From Streptomyces typhae (GTDB taxonomy: Bacteria; Actinomycetota; Actinomycetes; Streptomycetales; Streptomycetaceae): 64,000 nt of DNA. Where the stretch lies: NCBI RefSeq assembly GCF_009755605.1, contig NZ_WPNZ01000005.1:186001-250000 (forward strand). Reading direction: 5' to 3'. The number at the start of each line of letters is the position of its first letter. Within the stretch, counting starts at the first letter, position 1. A program made the position numbers and the translations under genes. Shown piece after piece: positions 34,701-43,010 of this stretch. The notes beneath the pieces were generated by a model. That model saw only the letters and a list, made by a program, of their open reading frames with translations. It did not search any database and had not been told where the DNA came from.

Positions 34701-35307
34701 CCCCCCGAGCCCCAGGCACCGCAGCACGCTGCACCGGCATGGGCGAGGCCGAGACCCCCTCGGCACCCCTCGCCGCCGCCCCCCGCCGCACCTCGCGCAG
34801 CGGCGCCGGGAGCGGCGACGGGGACGACGGGGAGAACAAGGGCGAAGACGACGGCGAGGGGGGCGAGGGAGGCGCAGGTGTCCACGGAGCCCCGCCCGTG
34901 GCCCCTTCGAGCCCCGTGGCAGGCCGTGCCGTGTCGCTCAGTGCGGCGGTCGACGAGGACGAGAGCAGGCTGCTGGACACCGCGTCGAGGACGCCCAGGC
35001 GGGACGATGTGTTGGTGAAGGAGGGGTTCTGCCAGGTGGGCAGCCGCATGCCGAACGCGGAGTCCGCGACACCGGCCCCGCGGCCCGCGGTGGACCGCTG
35101 GATCGGCGGCAGCCCGGACCACGCACCGGGGCCCGCCGCGGCCTCCTGCCCGGAGCCCACCACACTCGGGGTGGCGACGGCACCGGTGCGGTCACCACCG
35201 GCACCGGCAGCCGCCCCGGACACCTCACCGCTCCGCGGGCGCGGAGCCGAGTCGCCCGCGTCCCGCGCGGCCTGGCCCTTGCCCCGCAACCGATCCAGGA
35301 ACCCCAA
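31729..35307 (-). CDS. 1,192-residue disordered Pro/Ala/Ser-rich CIS protein with repeated [VI]QR motifs
   Basis: The start is TTG at 35307, just after the stop of the DUF6760 gene, whose last codons supply GGAGG. Only the ends look ordered: MGFLDRLRGKGQAARD at the start, and a C-terminal helix of about 45 residues (LTDFQIDELVHRMIGRITRLVRTELRMDRERIGRL). In between are over 1,000 residues of Pro/Ala/Ser/Thr sequence. The tripeptide VQR or IQR occurs twelve times, usually preceded by P or A and followed by S, A, R, V or G, spaced 10 to over 200 residues apart. Three looser copies (AQR, PQR, NQR) also occur. Residues about 251-280 are six VPASE-type repeats. Length and position would suit a tape-measure-like or scaffold protein, but composition does not resemble known ones. 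Function unknown. Confidence 0.75.
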   Translation of the reverse strand: MGFLDRLRGKGQAARDAGDSAPRPRSGEVSGAAAGAGGDRTGAVATPSVVGSGQEAAAGPGAWSGLPPIQRSTAGRGAGVADSAFGMRLPTWQNPSFTNTSSRLGVLDAVSSSLLSSSSTAALSDTARPATGLEGATGGAPWTPAPPSPPSPSSSPLFSPSSPSPLPAPLREVRRGAAARGAEGVSASPMPVQRAAVPGARGAAASRDRGAASSGARGAGVGGGRRVGAAAAAAAVGGGVREGRSSGVQGSGVPASEVPASEVPASEVPASEVPASEVPASGVQARGVRTSAVQSAGVPRSAAVQRSSGQSAVAPAVRRSSAAPTPGSVVPAVTPTRVPSPATPPPAPVGGVRVTPAPAAAAPRPRPLTKAPVVPPASVQRRVLPSAPVRTGAGSGSRTGSAPPGGGGGKRGGGPAPSPSQPLLGASDGSAGSSASDEPSASVAPGSAGVSEPAGSSAGITPPPVSTAPAVASGTGTTVPSGTKPSGAGPEAQRAARVPIASAPSTPRATAPDSRTAKEGSPARGSNSPAAPPASAPAPASPSAPAPAPALQSAPTSPSASASASASASNARATTGALRNPAEPSPSGAAPTPRTPPPAPSPSVSAGPPAVQRSVTRKSPRPGLGAPVPADATPPPAPVPPAAAPTPATQPAPAATPATTPVPVPGKETATSAVTPPVPAVQRATAPVTRAAPPPRGRSPLGAPVTGPPPEAVSLTDSLNQRAGAPSRAGHASAPPVQRAVSSPAPPTSRTVAPTPESPERRPGALRPDVPPAPATPPAPPVQRVLRADPSAPVTPPSRPAPRTATSHQAPEATARTAPGTPPVQGPPTRTVASAPPVPPVQRAATPTSPSAPAPQRSAGAPTSTATPQQTSPTPRTATPRPTNTPTSTRSHASAQAHRATWPATPAAAPPPPVQRATAATAFSPATAPPATAPPAAATPAAAATAAASAPAPPDFPTTLNPPGMPNSPTISSTAATHPAHAAAPAPAPATVQRSTTPAKPVRLRPLTSLTPPFSTPSTIPSSTSRSRTQSPLPVARIIAPVGAPAAVGTVGTPSNDLPVQRGVRSATRSVTGTLAAAAANAVGQTMERFRTGSQGRQSQQAPQGRQEQEEFVDDPLPFPPDRNPETVPGGAAEAPPPAYSRVPKGTFDPKDLTDFQIDELVHRMIGRITRLVRTELRMDRERIGRLRDDRR
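34466..34555. repeat. 15-bp minisatellite inside the disordered CIS gene, six units
   Basis: Five identical units GAAGCCGGAACCTCA and a sixth with one change. Being a multiple of three, copy-number change would alter length by five residues (VPASE on the coding strand) without a frameshift. Confidence 0.95.
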
Positions 35308-35310
35308 ACC

Positions 35311-35469
35311 TCAGCCCTCCGCCGCGGCGCTCGCCACGAAGGCGGCGATCTGGTTCGTGTACCGGCGGCGGTCGTGGTGTTCCAGGTCCAGGATCGTCTC
35401 CAGGTTCCAGTGGAAGTGGTAGGCCACGTACGCGATCTCCTCGTGCAGCCGGTCGGTCGCGTACGTCAC
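35311..35469 (-). CDS. Small DUF6760-type CIS protein
   Basis: 52 residues from a GTG that overlaps the previous stop (GTGA), with GGGGGA upstream. TYATDRLHEEIAYVAYHFHWNLETILDLEHHDRRRYTNQIA matches the short domain found in tailed-phage and CIS operons between the tube and tape-measure positions. It may act as a chaperone or tape-measure partner; this is inferred from position only. Confidence 0.82.
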   Translation of the reverse strand: MTYATDRLHEEIAYVAYHFHWNLETILDLEHHDRRRYTNQIAAFVASAAAEG

Positions 35470-35972
35470 GATTCCCCCAGGCGGCTCCCGCCGAGCTCCA
35501 CCTCGAACGGCTCGGAGCAGTGCGGGCACTCCACCGCGGCGCGGGTGTGTCCCTCGGCGTTGATCTGCCGGTAGAAGTCCTGGAGGAAGGCGAGGTCGGA
35601 GGCGAACATGTTCTCCACCGTCCCGTCGTGCACGCTCGGCAGTGTGCCGAGCCGCGTGATGACGCGGCCGAGCAGCACCACGGACAGGTACGCGGGGTTC
35701 TCCTGGACCCGCACGTCGCGCAGCGGGACCAGTTCGTCCCGTGCCGTGGACAGGCGCATCACGCCGTCCCGGTGCACGGTGCCCGCCTCGTCGACGTAGC
35801 CGCGGGGCAGTTGGAAGGGGAACTCGGTACGCAGAGCCCGGGGTGCGGTCCCGGCCCGAGCGGCGACGGAAGACGTAAGGGGGGACTCCGCTTCCGCCGC
35901 CGCGTTCTGGGGGGCCGGTGGCGCCGCGGCGGCGGTGCCCGCCTCCGGCGCACCGGCAGCCGTGCGCCGCAT
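35466..35972 (-). CDS. CIS-associated tail-assembly protein with CxxC motif
   Basis: 168 residues. After an Ala/Pro-rich leader (1-50), the conserved part runs FPFQLPRGYVDEAGTVHRDGVMRLSTARDELVPLRDVRVQENPAYLSVVLLGRVITRLG, then VENMFASDLAFLQDFYRQIN and AAVECPHCSEPFEVELGG. The family is regularly found directly after the tube gene in actinobacterial CIS and phage loci, resembling gpG-type assembly chaperones. The single CxxC could form half a metal site. The start codon shares a base with the tube gene's stop. Confidence 0.78.
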   Translation of the reverse strand: MRRTAAGAPEAGTAAAAPPAPQNAAAEAESPLTSSVAARAGTAPRALRTEFPFQLPRGYVDEAGTVHRDGVMRLSTARDELVPLRDVRVQENPAYLSVVLLGRVITRLGTLPSVHDGTVENMFASDLAFLQDFYRQINAEGHTRAAVECPHCSEPFEVELGGSRLGES

Positions 35973-36415
35973 TATTCGATGACCAGTTCTTCGAAGACGA
36001 TGGTCACGGTCTCGCTGAGCACGGCGGCCTCGCCGGCCTTGAGGGTGCTGGCGTCGATCTTGCTGCACCAGGCGTTGCGCAGGTTGTAGCGCTTCACCGG
36101 GTTGTCCTCGTAATCCATCATGATGATGGAGGCGTTCTTGCGGGCCGTGCTCATCCGGCCGTTGATCGAGTCGTTGATCCACGTCGTGAACGCGGCCGAC
36201 TGGGTCATGCCGCGCACCACGGTGCACTGCCCGTTCTTCTGCACGCCCGGCAGCAGATTGATGTCGATCTTGCCCTGGGCGGTGTTCTGCGGGCTGACGA
36301 TGACGTCCTGCTCGATGGTGAGGCCGCTGACCTCGGCGAGGTACTCGACCATCACACCGTCGATCTGCAGACCGAAGTTGTGTGAGGTGAGGGAGTCGCC
36401 CTGCATGAGACTCAT
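35972..36415 (-). CDS. CIS major inner-tube protein (Afp1-like)
   Basis: 147 residues. gp19/Hcp-like tube fold: SLTSHNFGLQIDGVMVEYLAEVSGLTIEQDVI, GKIDINLLPGVQKNGQCTVVRGMTQSAAFTTWI and the C-terminal AAVLSETVTIVFEELVIE. It polymerises into the rigid tube that the sheath drives forward. It lies 141 bp after the sheath gene, and stoichiometry predicts very high expression. It stops within the start of the next gene (TAATG). Confidence 0.94.
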   Translation of the reverse strand: MSLMQGDSLTSHNFGLQIDGVMVEYLAEVSGLTIEQDVIVSPQNTAQGKIDINLLPGVQKNGQCTVVRGMTQSAAFTTWINDSINGRMSTARKNASIIMMDYEDNPVKRYNLRNAWCSKIDASTLKAGEAAVLSETVTIVFEELVIE

Positions 36416-36556
36416 GGGTTCGCTGTCTTTCTAGGCTTCTTGACGTGAGGTGACGCGACGGCGTACGGGATCGCCGCGGAGGCCGGGTGCTGCGGAGGCC
36501 GGGCGCCGCGGAGGCCTGGCGCTGTGGGGGCCGGGCGCTGCGGGGCCGGGGTCCGG

Positions 36557-38152
36557 CTACTCCTCCAGCTCCCCGCTGCCGCTGGAGAACTGCGAGAGCC
36601 GGAAGATCACGAACTCGGCCGGCTTCACCGGGGCGACACCGATCTCGCAGATGACCCGGCCGAGGTCGACGGACTCCGGCGGGTTGGTCTCCTCGTCGCA
36701 CTTGACGTAGAAGGCCTCCTGGGGACGCTGGCCGAAGAGGGCGCCGCTGCGCCACTCGTTGACCAGGAACGCCGAGATGTTGCGGCGGATGCGGGCCCAC
36801 AGCGCGTGGTCGTTCGGTTCGAACACCACCCACTGGGTGCCGATGAGTATCGACTCCTCCAGGTAGTTGAAGTACCTGCGGATGTTGAGGTAGCGCCACT
36901 CCGGGTCGGAGGACATGGTGCGTGCTCCCCAGACGCGGATGCCCCGGCCGGGGAAGGCGCGGATGCAGTTGACGCCGATGGGGTTGAGCAGGTCCTGCTC
37001 GCCGCGGGTGATCTGGATCTCCAGGTCGACGGCGCCGCGCACGACCTCGTTGGCGGGGGCCTTGTGCACACCGCGCTCGAAGTCGTTGCGGGCCCAGATG
37101 CCGGCGACGTGGCCGCTCGGCGGGACCATGCGGGCCTGGCCCGTGGCCGGGTCGAAGGACTTCAGCCAGGGGTAGTAGAGGGCCGCGTACTTGGAGTCGT
37201 ACCCTGCCGTCTCCTGGCGCCAGACACGGATCTGACGGGCATTCATGCTCGGGGGTGGGTCGATGACGGCGACCCGGTCGCCCATCAGCTCGCAGTGGGC
37301 GATCAGGCCTAGCTGCACGGCCTTGACGGCCTCCAGGTCGATCGCGCCCCGCTGGTAGGCGGCCATGAGGTCGGGCACGGCCACCATGGAGATCTCGTCG
37401 ACGGCCTCCAGGCCGCCGAAGCCGGTGCGGTCCGCCGAGTCGCCGAGGTACTGGGCAGGGCCGGGGTGGGCGGGCGCCTCCCGCTCCACCGGCGCCGGAG
37501 CGGGCGGTGCGACGGGCGGCGCGGCGAGAGTGACGGTCTGGTTCTCGGGGCGGGTGAGCTGCGCCGCCGAAGCGGCCTCCGTCACCGCGATGAGCTTGGA
37601 GCGCTCCTTGACCTGCGTGACGACGTAGGACCTGTTGCCCTTCTTGGCGCTCACGTCGAACGACTCGACGGCCTTGTCGCCGTCCTTGACGATCAGCTTG
37701 AAGCGCTCGGCGGGGCCCTCGCCCTCGGGGTCGGCGACCTCCACCGTCAAGGGGCCCGTGCTGCCCTGCGCGGTGGCCGTCACGGAGAACGCGCCGAGCA
37801 GCTTCGGCTCGGCGGCGGGCAGCGCCGCCGCCGGGGCCGTGCCGGTCACCGCGGCCGGGGCCGCGCCGTCACCGGAGACGCCATCGGCGGAGCCGCCGAC
37901 CCGGATGACGTAGGCGGCGGAACCGCCGTTGTTGAAGAACCCGTACACGGAGTGGGCGAGGTAGTACCCGTCGGTGAAGTCGCCGAACGAGGTGACGTAC
38001 TGGGTCCAGTTGGTCACCAGCGTGGGTTCGTTCAGCGGCCCGGTCGGCGCGAGCCCGACGAAGGCCGCCACGGAGGTGCCCACTCCCTCGATCGGGCGCG
38101 AACCGCTGGCCACCTCCTCGACGTAGACGCCGGGCGACAGGTAGGACGGCAT
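36557..38152 (-). CDS. CIS contractile sheath protein (Afp2-like)
   Basis: 531 residues from an ATG behind GAGGAG. Sheath hallmarks: MPSYLSPGVYVEEVASGSRPIEGVGTSVAAFVGLAPTGP at the start, then FFNNGGSAAYVIRV, AVIDPPPSMNARQIRVWRQE, HVAGIWARNDFERGVHKAPANEVVRGAVDLE, GIRVWGARTMSSDPEWRYLNIRRYFNYLEESI and VAPVKPAEFVIFRLSQ at the end. Residues about 85-240 are an inserted outer domain rich in Ala/Pro. Only one sheath gene is present, unlike the three of Afp particles. First gene of the main minus-strand CIS operon. Confidence 0.96.
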   Translation of the reverse strand: MPSYLSPGVYVEEVASGSRPIEGVGTSVAAFVGLAPTGPLNEPTLVTNWTQYVTSFGDFTDGYYLAHSVYGFFNNGGSAAYVIRVGGSADGVSGDGAAPAAVTGTAPAAALPAAEPKLLGAFSVTATAQGSTGPLTVEVADPEGEGPAERFKLIVKDGDKAVESFDVSAKKGNRSYVVTQVKERSKLIAVTEAASAAQLTRPENQTVTLAAPPVAPPAPAPVEREAPAHPGPAQYLGDSADRTGFGGLEAVDEISMVAVPDLMAAYQRGAIDLEAVKAVQLGLIAHCELMGDRVAVIDPPPSMNARQIRVWRQETAGYDSKYAALYYPWLKSFDPATGQARMVPPSGHVAGIWARNDFERGVHKAPANEVVRGAVDLEIQITRGEQDLLNPIGVNCIRAFPGRGIRVWGARTMSSDPEWRYLNIRRYFNYLEESILIGTQWVVFEPNDHALWARIRRNISAFLVNEWRSGALFGQRPQEAFYVKCDEETNPPESVDLGRVICEIGVAPVKPAEFVIFRLSQFSSGSGELEE

Positions 38153-38494
38153 GCTCTGCTCTCCTCGGGGTACGAAACGGGACGTCCTCACCCTGACGGG
38201 TGGGTGTCGGCGTCGAAACGTCTCCGGGTGCCGGTCACCGGGCAACGTCGGTGCCCGCAAGGGCACTCCACCAGGTATGCCTCCGCCAGGATCGGGTTCG
38301 CTCCACGGGGCGTCGGCGGCCGTGCGGACGCCCGCCGCGGGCCTGCCCGGCGGGGGCGCGGCGGCCCGCGGCGGAGCAGGGCACGGGGCTGCCCCGGGTG
38401 CGGGCGCCGGGCGGCGCACCGGAGGACATCGCGGCCGCCCCTGCGGGCAACCGTGCCTGCCCGGCGGTCCGGGGACCCCCCTTGCGCCCTCTCC
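38153..38494. other. Divergent control region of the CIS operon
   Basis: 342 bases between the sheath gene and the divergent envelope-protein gene, without a coding signal. The first half (38160-38260) should hold the sheath promoter but no clear -10/-35 pair is visible. The second half is a GC-only stretch. Confidence 0.45.
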
Positions 38495-38507
38495 TAGCGT
38501 CGTCGGG
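38495..38507 (+). promoter_or_regulatory. Leaderless -10 element of the envelope-type CIS gene
   Basis: TAGCGT (38495-38500), seven bases, then GTG at 38508, the leaderless pattern. Confidence 0.6.
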
Positions 38508-39969
38508 GTGAGCCTTTGGACCTCTTTGGAACCCGCCTCCGCGACCGTCGACCCCGGCAGCACCGCTTCGGTGCGGCTGCGGGTGCGCAACACCGGCGAC
38601 ATCGTCGACGAGTACCGCTTCGAACCCGTCGGTGATCTCGCGCCCTGGACCACGGTGGAGCCGCTGACGCTGCGGCTCTATCCGGGGACGACGGGCACGG
38701 TGGAGCTGACGTTCGCACCGCCCCGCACGCCCGACGCGACCGCGGGACCCCATCCGTACGCGGTACGGATCATCCCGACGGAACATCCGGACGCCGTCAC
38801 CGTCCCCGAGGGAAACCTCACCGTCACGCCCTTCACCGAAGTACGCGCCGAACTGGTGCCGCCCACGGTGAAGGGCCGGTTCCGGGGACGGCCGCGGCTC
38901 GCGGTGGACAACCTCGGCAACACCGAGGTCACCGCCTCGCTCAGCGGCAGCGACACCGGCGACAAGCTGTCGTACGACCTCCGGTCGGGCAACGTCCAGA
39001 TCGAGCCGGGCCGGGCAGCGTTCGTGAAGGCCACGCTGCGGCCCCGGCAGATCACCTGGTTCGGCTCCAAGCAGGAGCAGCCCTACGCGCTGGCCGTGAA
39101 GCGCTCCGGTACCGAACCGATGGACGTGGACGGCATGTTCGTACAGCGCGGCATCCTGCCGGGCTGGCTGGCCACCACGTTCGGGCTGCTGTGCGTGCTG
39201 ACCATCGCGTTCGTGGTGATCTGGCTGTCGTACCGGCCGCAGGTGAAGAGCGTGGCACGGGAGAAGCCCGTGGAGGCCGGCGCGATCGCGCCGGTCAAGC
39301 CGTCCCCGCCGATCGTCGATCCGCCGCCGAAGCCCGACGGCGAGGAGGACGAGGGGTCCGGCAAGTCCGGTGACGGGGACGCGGACGGCGGCGAGGAGAA
39401 GGAGGAGCCCTCGGCGGCGACGGCGGTGGCGGTGGCGGAGGCGGCGGGGACGGCGGCTCCGAGGAGAAGAAGAAGCTCAGGAAGCAGACCGCGGCCACGG
39501 CCGTGCGCGAGCTCGCCGAACGCAGCGAGGGCCGCCACGTCTGCTACCGCGCCTACGTCCAGGGCGACGGCTGGCAGGACCCGGTGTGCGACGGGGCCGA
39601 GGCCGGGACCGTCGGCGAGGAGAGGCCGATACGGGCCCTGAACATCGCGGTGTCCGGCACCGACGGCGTGTCCGCCACCGCGGCCTATGTGCGCGAGCAC
39701 TGGCGCGCGGGCGACCGGTGGAAGGCAGCGTTGGAACAGAAGGACCTCTACATCGGGGACAAAAGGACCTCTACATCGGGGACAAGAAGTCGAACCACCC
39801 GATGCAGGGCTTCAGCATCAGCATCCCCGGCGGCTCCGCGTGCTTCGAGGTCTACGCGAAGGACGTGGAGTGGATCCAGGAGGTGTGCACCCCCGAGGGC
39901 AAGGACTTCTACGCCGGTGCCCCGATGGAGAAGGACCTCCAGCTGGAGGCGGTCCGCCTCAAGGTCTGA
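38508..39969 (+). pseudogene. CIS-linked membrane protein ('hydrolytic protein' family), two frame disruptions
   Basis: Starts at GTG 38508 with SLWTSLEPASATVDPGSTASVRLRVRNTGD. An N-terminal half of two Ig-like beta-sandwich domains (residues about 1-210) is followed by one membrane helix (GWLATTFGLLCVLTIAFVVIWL) and an acidic Gly/Asp-rich linker. The C-terminal domain begins near RELAERSEGRHVCYRAYVQGDGWQDPVCDGAE. Two shifts break it. Around 39409-39413 one base appears lost before a GGC tract. At 39740-39785 a perfect 23-bp tandem duplication shifts the frame again. Undoing both restores 479 residues ending EKDLQLEAVRLKV. Intact relatives sit at the same place in Streptomyces CIS loci and have been discussed as an effector. 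A sequencing error could explain the first shift, less easily the second. Confidence 0.82.
39740..39785. repeat. 23-bp perfect tandem duplication causing a frameshift
   Basis: Copies at 39740-39762 and 39763-39785, both beginning AAGGACCTCTACATCGGGG. The first is read in frame (KDLYIGDK). Reading continues correctly only if one copy is removed. Confidence 0.95.
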
Positions 39970-40010
39970 GCCGACGCGACCAGCGTGGCGGGCGGAACCG
40001 GCGGTGGTCG

Positions 40011-40036
40011 GGGCACACGCTCCCGGGTGTGTGCCC
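40011..40036. terminator. Hairpin between convergent CIS genes
   Basis: GGGCACAC and GTGTGCCC form a perfect 8-bp stem around a 10-base loop, between the envelope-type gene and the ATPase gene, which converge. Confidence 0.6.
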
Positions 40037-40044
40037 GCCCCGGT

Positions 40045-42117
40045 TCACCAGCTCGCCTCGCCCGGCACCAGGCGGCCCGCCTTGCGGTACTCGCGGCGGG
40101 CGCCCTCCAGGAGGTCGCCCGCGCGCACCGGTTCGTCCCGGCCCGCGGCGAGGTAGGCGGCGGTGACCACCGCGCTGCGGATCCCGCCGCCCGCAAGCTC
40201 GAAGTCCCGGGCCAGCGCGGTGACGTCGATGCCCTCGGCGCGGGGGACGTGCGACAGGCCGTGCCGCCACAGCGCCAGGCGCTGCTCGGCGTCGGGGAAG
40301 GGGAAGTCGACCACCAGGTCGAGGCGGCGGGTGAACGCGTCGTCGATGTTGGCGCGCAGATTGGTGGTCAGGAGCGCGATGCCGTCGAACGACTCCAGGC
40401 GCTGCAGCAGATAGGCGCTCTCCAGGTTGGCGTACCTGTCGTGGGCGTCCTTGACCTCCGAGCGCTTGCCGAAGACGGCGTCGGCCTCGTCGAAGAGGAG
40501 TACGGCGTCCGTCCGGTCGGCCTCCGTGAAGATCCGCTCCAGGTTCTTCTCCGTCTCGCCGACGTACTTGTCCACGATCGAGGAGAGCTGGACGACGTAG
40601 AGGTCGACGCCCAGATCGGCGGCGATGACCTCCGCGGACAGCGTCTTGCCGGTTCCCGAGTCGCCAGCGAAGAGCCCGAGGACCCCACGGCCGCGGCCAC
40701 CGCCCGCGCTGAGCCGCCAGTCGCCCAGGACCCGGTCGCGATGCCGGGCACGCAGGGAGAGCTCCCGCAGCTGCCCGAGGGGCCCCTCGGGCAGGACGAG
40801 GTCCTGCCAGTCCACCGCGGGCCGGATCCGGCGCGCGTGCCGTTCGAGGCCCGACGCCGACTGCTGCCGTGCGGCGAGGCGGACGTGGGCCGCGGTGAGC
40901 GGGGTCCCGTCGAAGGCGGCGAGCGCCGCGGCGGCGCGTGCGGCCCGCCCGATGCGCTCACCGCCGAGGTGGTACGGGGCCACGGTCGCGGCCAGGTCGA
41001 AGCCGTCGGCGCCCGGACCGAGCGCGTCCCGCCACGCCGGTGTGCCGCCGGGGGGCTGCCGGGGCGCGTGCAGGACCAGCGGGTCGTGCGCGGACCACTG
41101 CGGATCGTAGGGGCGGGGGTCGGCGAGCAGCACGGTCACGTCCGTGGCCGCGGTCAACTCGGCCACCATCGGGCCCGGTTCCTCCGGCAGGCCGCACACC
41201 ACCACCGCCCGGTCGGTGAGCCGGGCCTCCCGCAGCAGTTCGGGGACCTGGTCCACGGAGCCGGAGAAGCGCAGCGCGTCGAGGCCCGCGGTGTGCAGGG
41301 CGGACGTGAGGGTGGTCAGGGCGTCGCCCTCGCGCTGCTCCCGGAGGTAGACGGCGCACACGCCTCCCCCGACGAGGTCGGCGAGGCGCTTGCCGAAGTT
41401 CTGGTCGTGCGCCGCGGCGGGCCGCGGTGCGGGCAGCGGACGCAGCCTGCCGAGGAGTGCGGCGTCGGGGGTGTCGTCGCCCATCAGATGGGCGGTGAGC
41501 CGGTCCGGCACCCGCAGCGAGCGGGTGAGCAGGGGGCGTTCGGTGTCCTCGACGGTCAGCAGGCCGAGCGTGCGCAGGGGCGCCGAGGGGTGGAAGCGGG
41601 CGCGGGCCTCGGGCAGGTGCGCGGGCACCCCGCACAGTTCCAGGGCGAGCCCCACGGTGGCGCGACGCCGGCTCACATCGTCGTTCAGGTAGCCGTAGAG
41701 CGGCTCGAAGGTGCGGTCGAGGTCGGGGGCGAGGGCGATGAGAAGGACGGCCGTGTCCAATTCGGTGAGGCGCATCCGGGCCGCGGTCCGGGCGAGCCGG
41801 TCGCCGGGGTCCGCAGGTTCCGGCGCGGGCTCGTCGGGCCGGGACCGCGTGTCGGGCACCGCGCGCGCCAGGTCCCCCGCGGGCAGCGCGCGCGGCCACT
41901 CGCGCAGCAGATGGCTCAGGGCCTCCGCGGACACGTACAGGCCCCGCAGCGGGTCGTCCGCGGTGGGATCGTCGGCGGAGCGCTGTTCGACGAGCGCGGT
42001 CACCGACTGCCGCAGGGCGACGAGCCGGTCGAGCAGGAAGCGGGCCGGGCCCGCCGCCGCGGTGACCCGCGGCCGGTCGGCCGCGGCGGAGGTGCCGTCC
42101 GGGGGCGGGGTGCTCAT
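40045..42117 (-). CDS. CIS AAA+ ATPase (Afp15-like)
   Basis: 690 residues. The N-terminal 450 residues are a Arg/Ala/Leu-rich helical region. The AAA+ core has Walker A GDSGTGKT (about 478-485), Walker B LLFDEADAVFGKRSE, sensor LLTTNLRANID and arginine-finger FTRRLDLVVDFPFP. Afp15-like ATPases are thought to help assemble or remodel the particle. Its start overlaps the stop of the DUF4255 gene by four bases, so the two form a separate small operon transcribed toward the main one. Confidence 0.93.
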   Translation of the reverse strand: MSTPPPDGTSAAADRPRVTAAAGPARFLLDRLVALRQSVTALVEQRSADDPTADDPLRGLYVSAEALSHLLREWPRALPAGDLARAVPDTRSRPDEPAPEPADPGDRLARTAARMRLTELDTAVLLIALAPDLDRTFEPLYGYLNDDVSRRRATVGLALELCGVPAHLPEARARFHPSAPLRTLGLLTVEDTERPLLTRSLRVPDRLTAHLMGDDTPDAALLGRLRPLPAPRPAAAHDQNFGKRLADLVGGGVCAVYLREQREGDALTTLTSALHTAGLDALRFSGSVDQVPELLREARLTDRAVVVCGLPEEPGPMVAELTAATDVTVLLADPRPYDPQWSAHDPLVLHAPRQPPGGTPAWRDALGPGADGFDLAATVAPYHLGGERIGRAARAAAALAAFDGTPLTAAHVRLAARQQSASGLERHARRIRPAVDWQDLVLPEGPLGQLRELSLRARHRDRVLGDWRLSAGGGRGRGVLGLFAGDSGTGKTLSAEVIAADLGVDLYVVQLSSIVDKYVGETEKNLERIFTEADRTDAVLLFDEADAVFGKRSEVKDAHDRYANLESAYLLQRLESFDGIALLTTNLRANIDDAFTRRLDLVVDFPFPDAEQRLALWRHGLSHVPRAEGIDVTALARDFELAGGGIRSAVVTAAYLAAGRDEPVRAGDLLEGARREYRKAGRLVPGEASW

Positions 42118-42860
42118 GGCTGCTCCGTGCGGCGGGCCACCGCTGGTCCGTGGTCCGACGGTGTACGGCGGGCCGCCGCCGGTCCCTGGTTCGACTGTGT
42201 GCGCGCGGCGCGGGCCGCCGCGACCTGGTGGGGTCGGTGGGAGCGTTCCTCCGACCTGGGCGGGCCGCCGTCGACACCGCGTACCCGGACCGTCGCGCCC
42301 TCGGTGACCGGGGGGCCCGCGTCGTAGTCGGGGTGGGCCGGGAACGGCACGGTCAGCACGACGTCCAGGGAGGGCTTGAGTTCGCCGCCGAGCGCGGACC
42401 AGATGTCGGCGAGGGAGCGGGCCTCGGACTGGTTGCTCGCCACCGTCATCGGCACCGAGAGGCCGAGTCGGCCGAGCGCGTCCGGGAGTTCCGCTGCGGA
42501 CAGGAGTTCGTGCGGCAGCAGGGTCGCGAGGACGGCGGACAGCAGCCGGTGCTCGTCCTGCGGCGTCTTCGTCCAGGCCGTCACCAGGTAGGAGAGCCGG
42601 AACCAGCGCGGCGGCCTGCGGCGGCGCACGGCTGTGTCGCCGGTGGCATCGGGGGCGTCGCCGTCGCGCAGCTCGATGTGGCCGCGCTGGCGCCGGGTCA
42701 CGTCCTCCCGGATGTCGTACAGATAGGCGTTGACGACGGGGGCGTTGCGCCGCGCCGCCCAGTCGCGGGAGGGCACGTCGAAGGACACGTCGATGCCGGA
42801 GTCGGCCAGTGCCCCGCCGCCGACGAGGCCCTTGAGTACCTCGTCCACCTCATGAATCAC
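42114..42860 (-). CDS. CIS tube terminator (DUF4255, Afp16-like)
   Basis: 248 residues from a GTG at 42860. DUF4255 features: MIHEVDEVLKGLVGGGAL, DVSFDVPSRDWAARRNAPVVNAYLYDIREDVTRRQ, RWFRLSYLVTAWTKTPQDEHRLLSAVLATLLPHELL and LKPSLDVVLTVPF. Afp16/Pvc16 caps tube and sheath and fixes length. The C-terminus holds an in-frame 12-residue repeat (RTQSNQGPAAAR then RTPSDHGPAVAR), again a duplication at a gene's 3' end. Confidence 0.92.
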   Translation of the reverse strand: MIHEVDEVLKGLVGGGALADSGIDVSFDVPSRDWAARRNAPVVNAYLYDIREDVTRRQRGHIELRDGDAPDATGDTAVRRRRPPRWFRLSYLVTAWTKTPQDEHRLLSAVLATLLPHELLSAAELPDALGRLGLSVPMTVASNQSEARSLADIWSALGGELKPSLDVVLTVPFPAHPDYDAGPPVTEGATVRVRGVDGGPPRSEERSHRPHQVAAARAARTQSNQGPAAARRTPSDHGPAVARRTEQP

Positions 42861-43010
42861 TCTTGCGCTTCCCCTCGCCGTCCACCGCACGGACGGGCTC
42901 CGAACCACCGCCCCGCTCCCGATCGTGCTGCCCGAGCCGCCCTGTGCGCAGGCACGGCGGGGACGACGGCGGGGCAGTGCCGGTGCCCCAAGGGGCGGCC
43001 GCCGCCGCCC

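Noticed and set aside
39985..42327. 780-codon plus-strand frame opposite the ATPase
   Set aside because: Shadow of the AAA+ gene, which has clear Walker A and B motifs on the minus strand.
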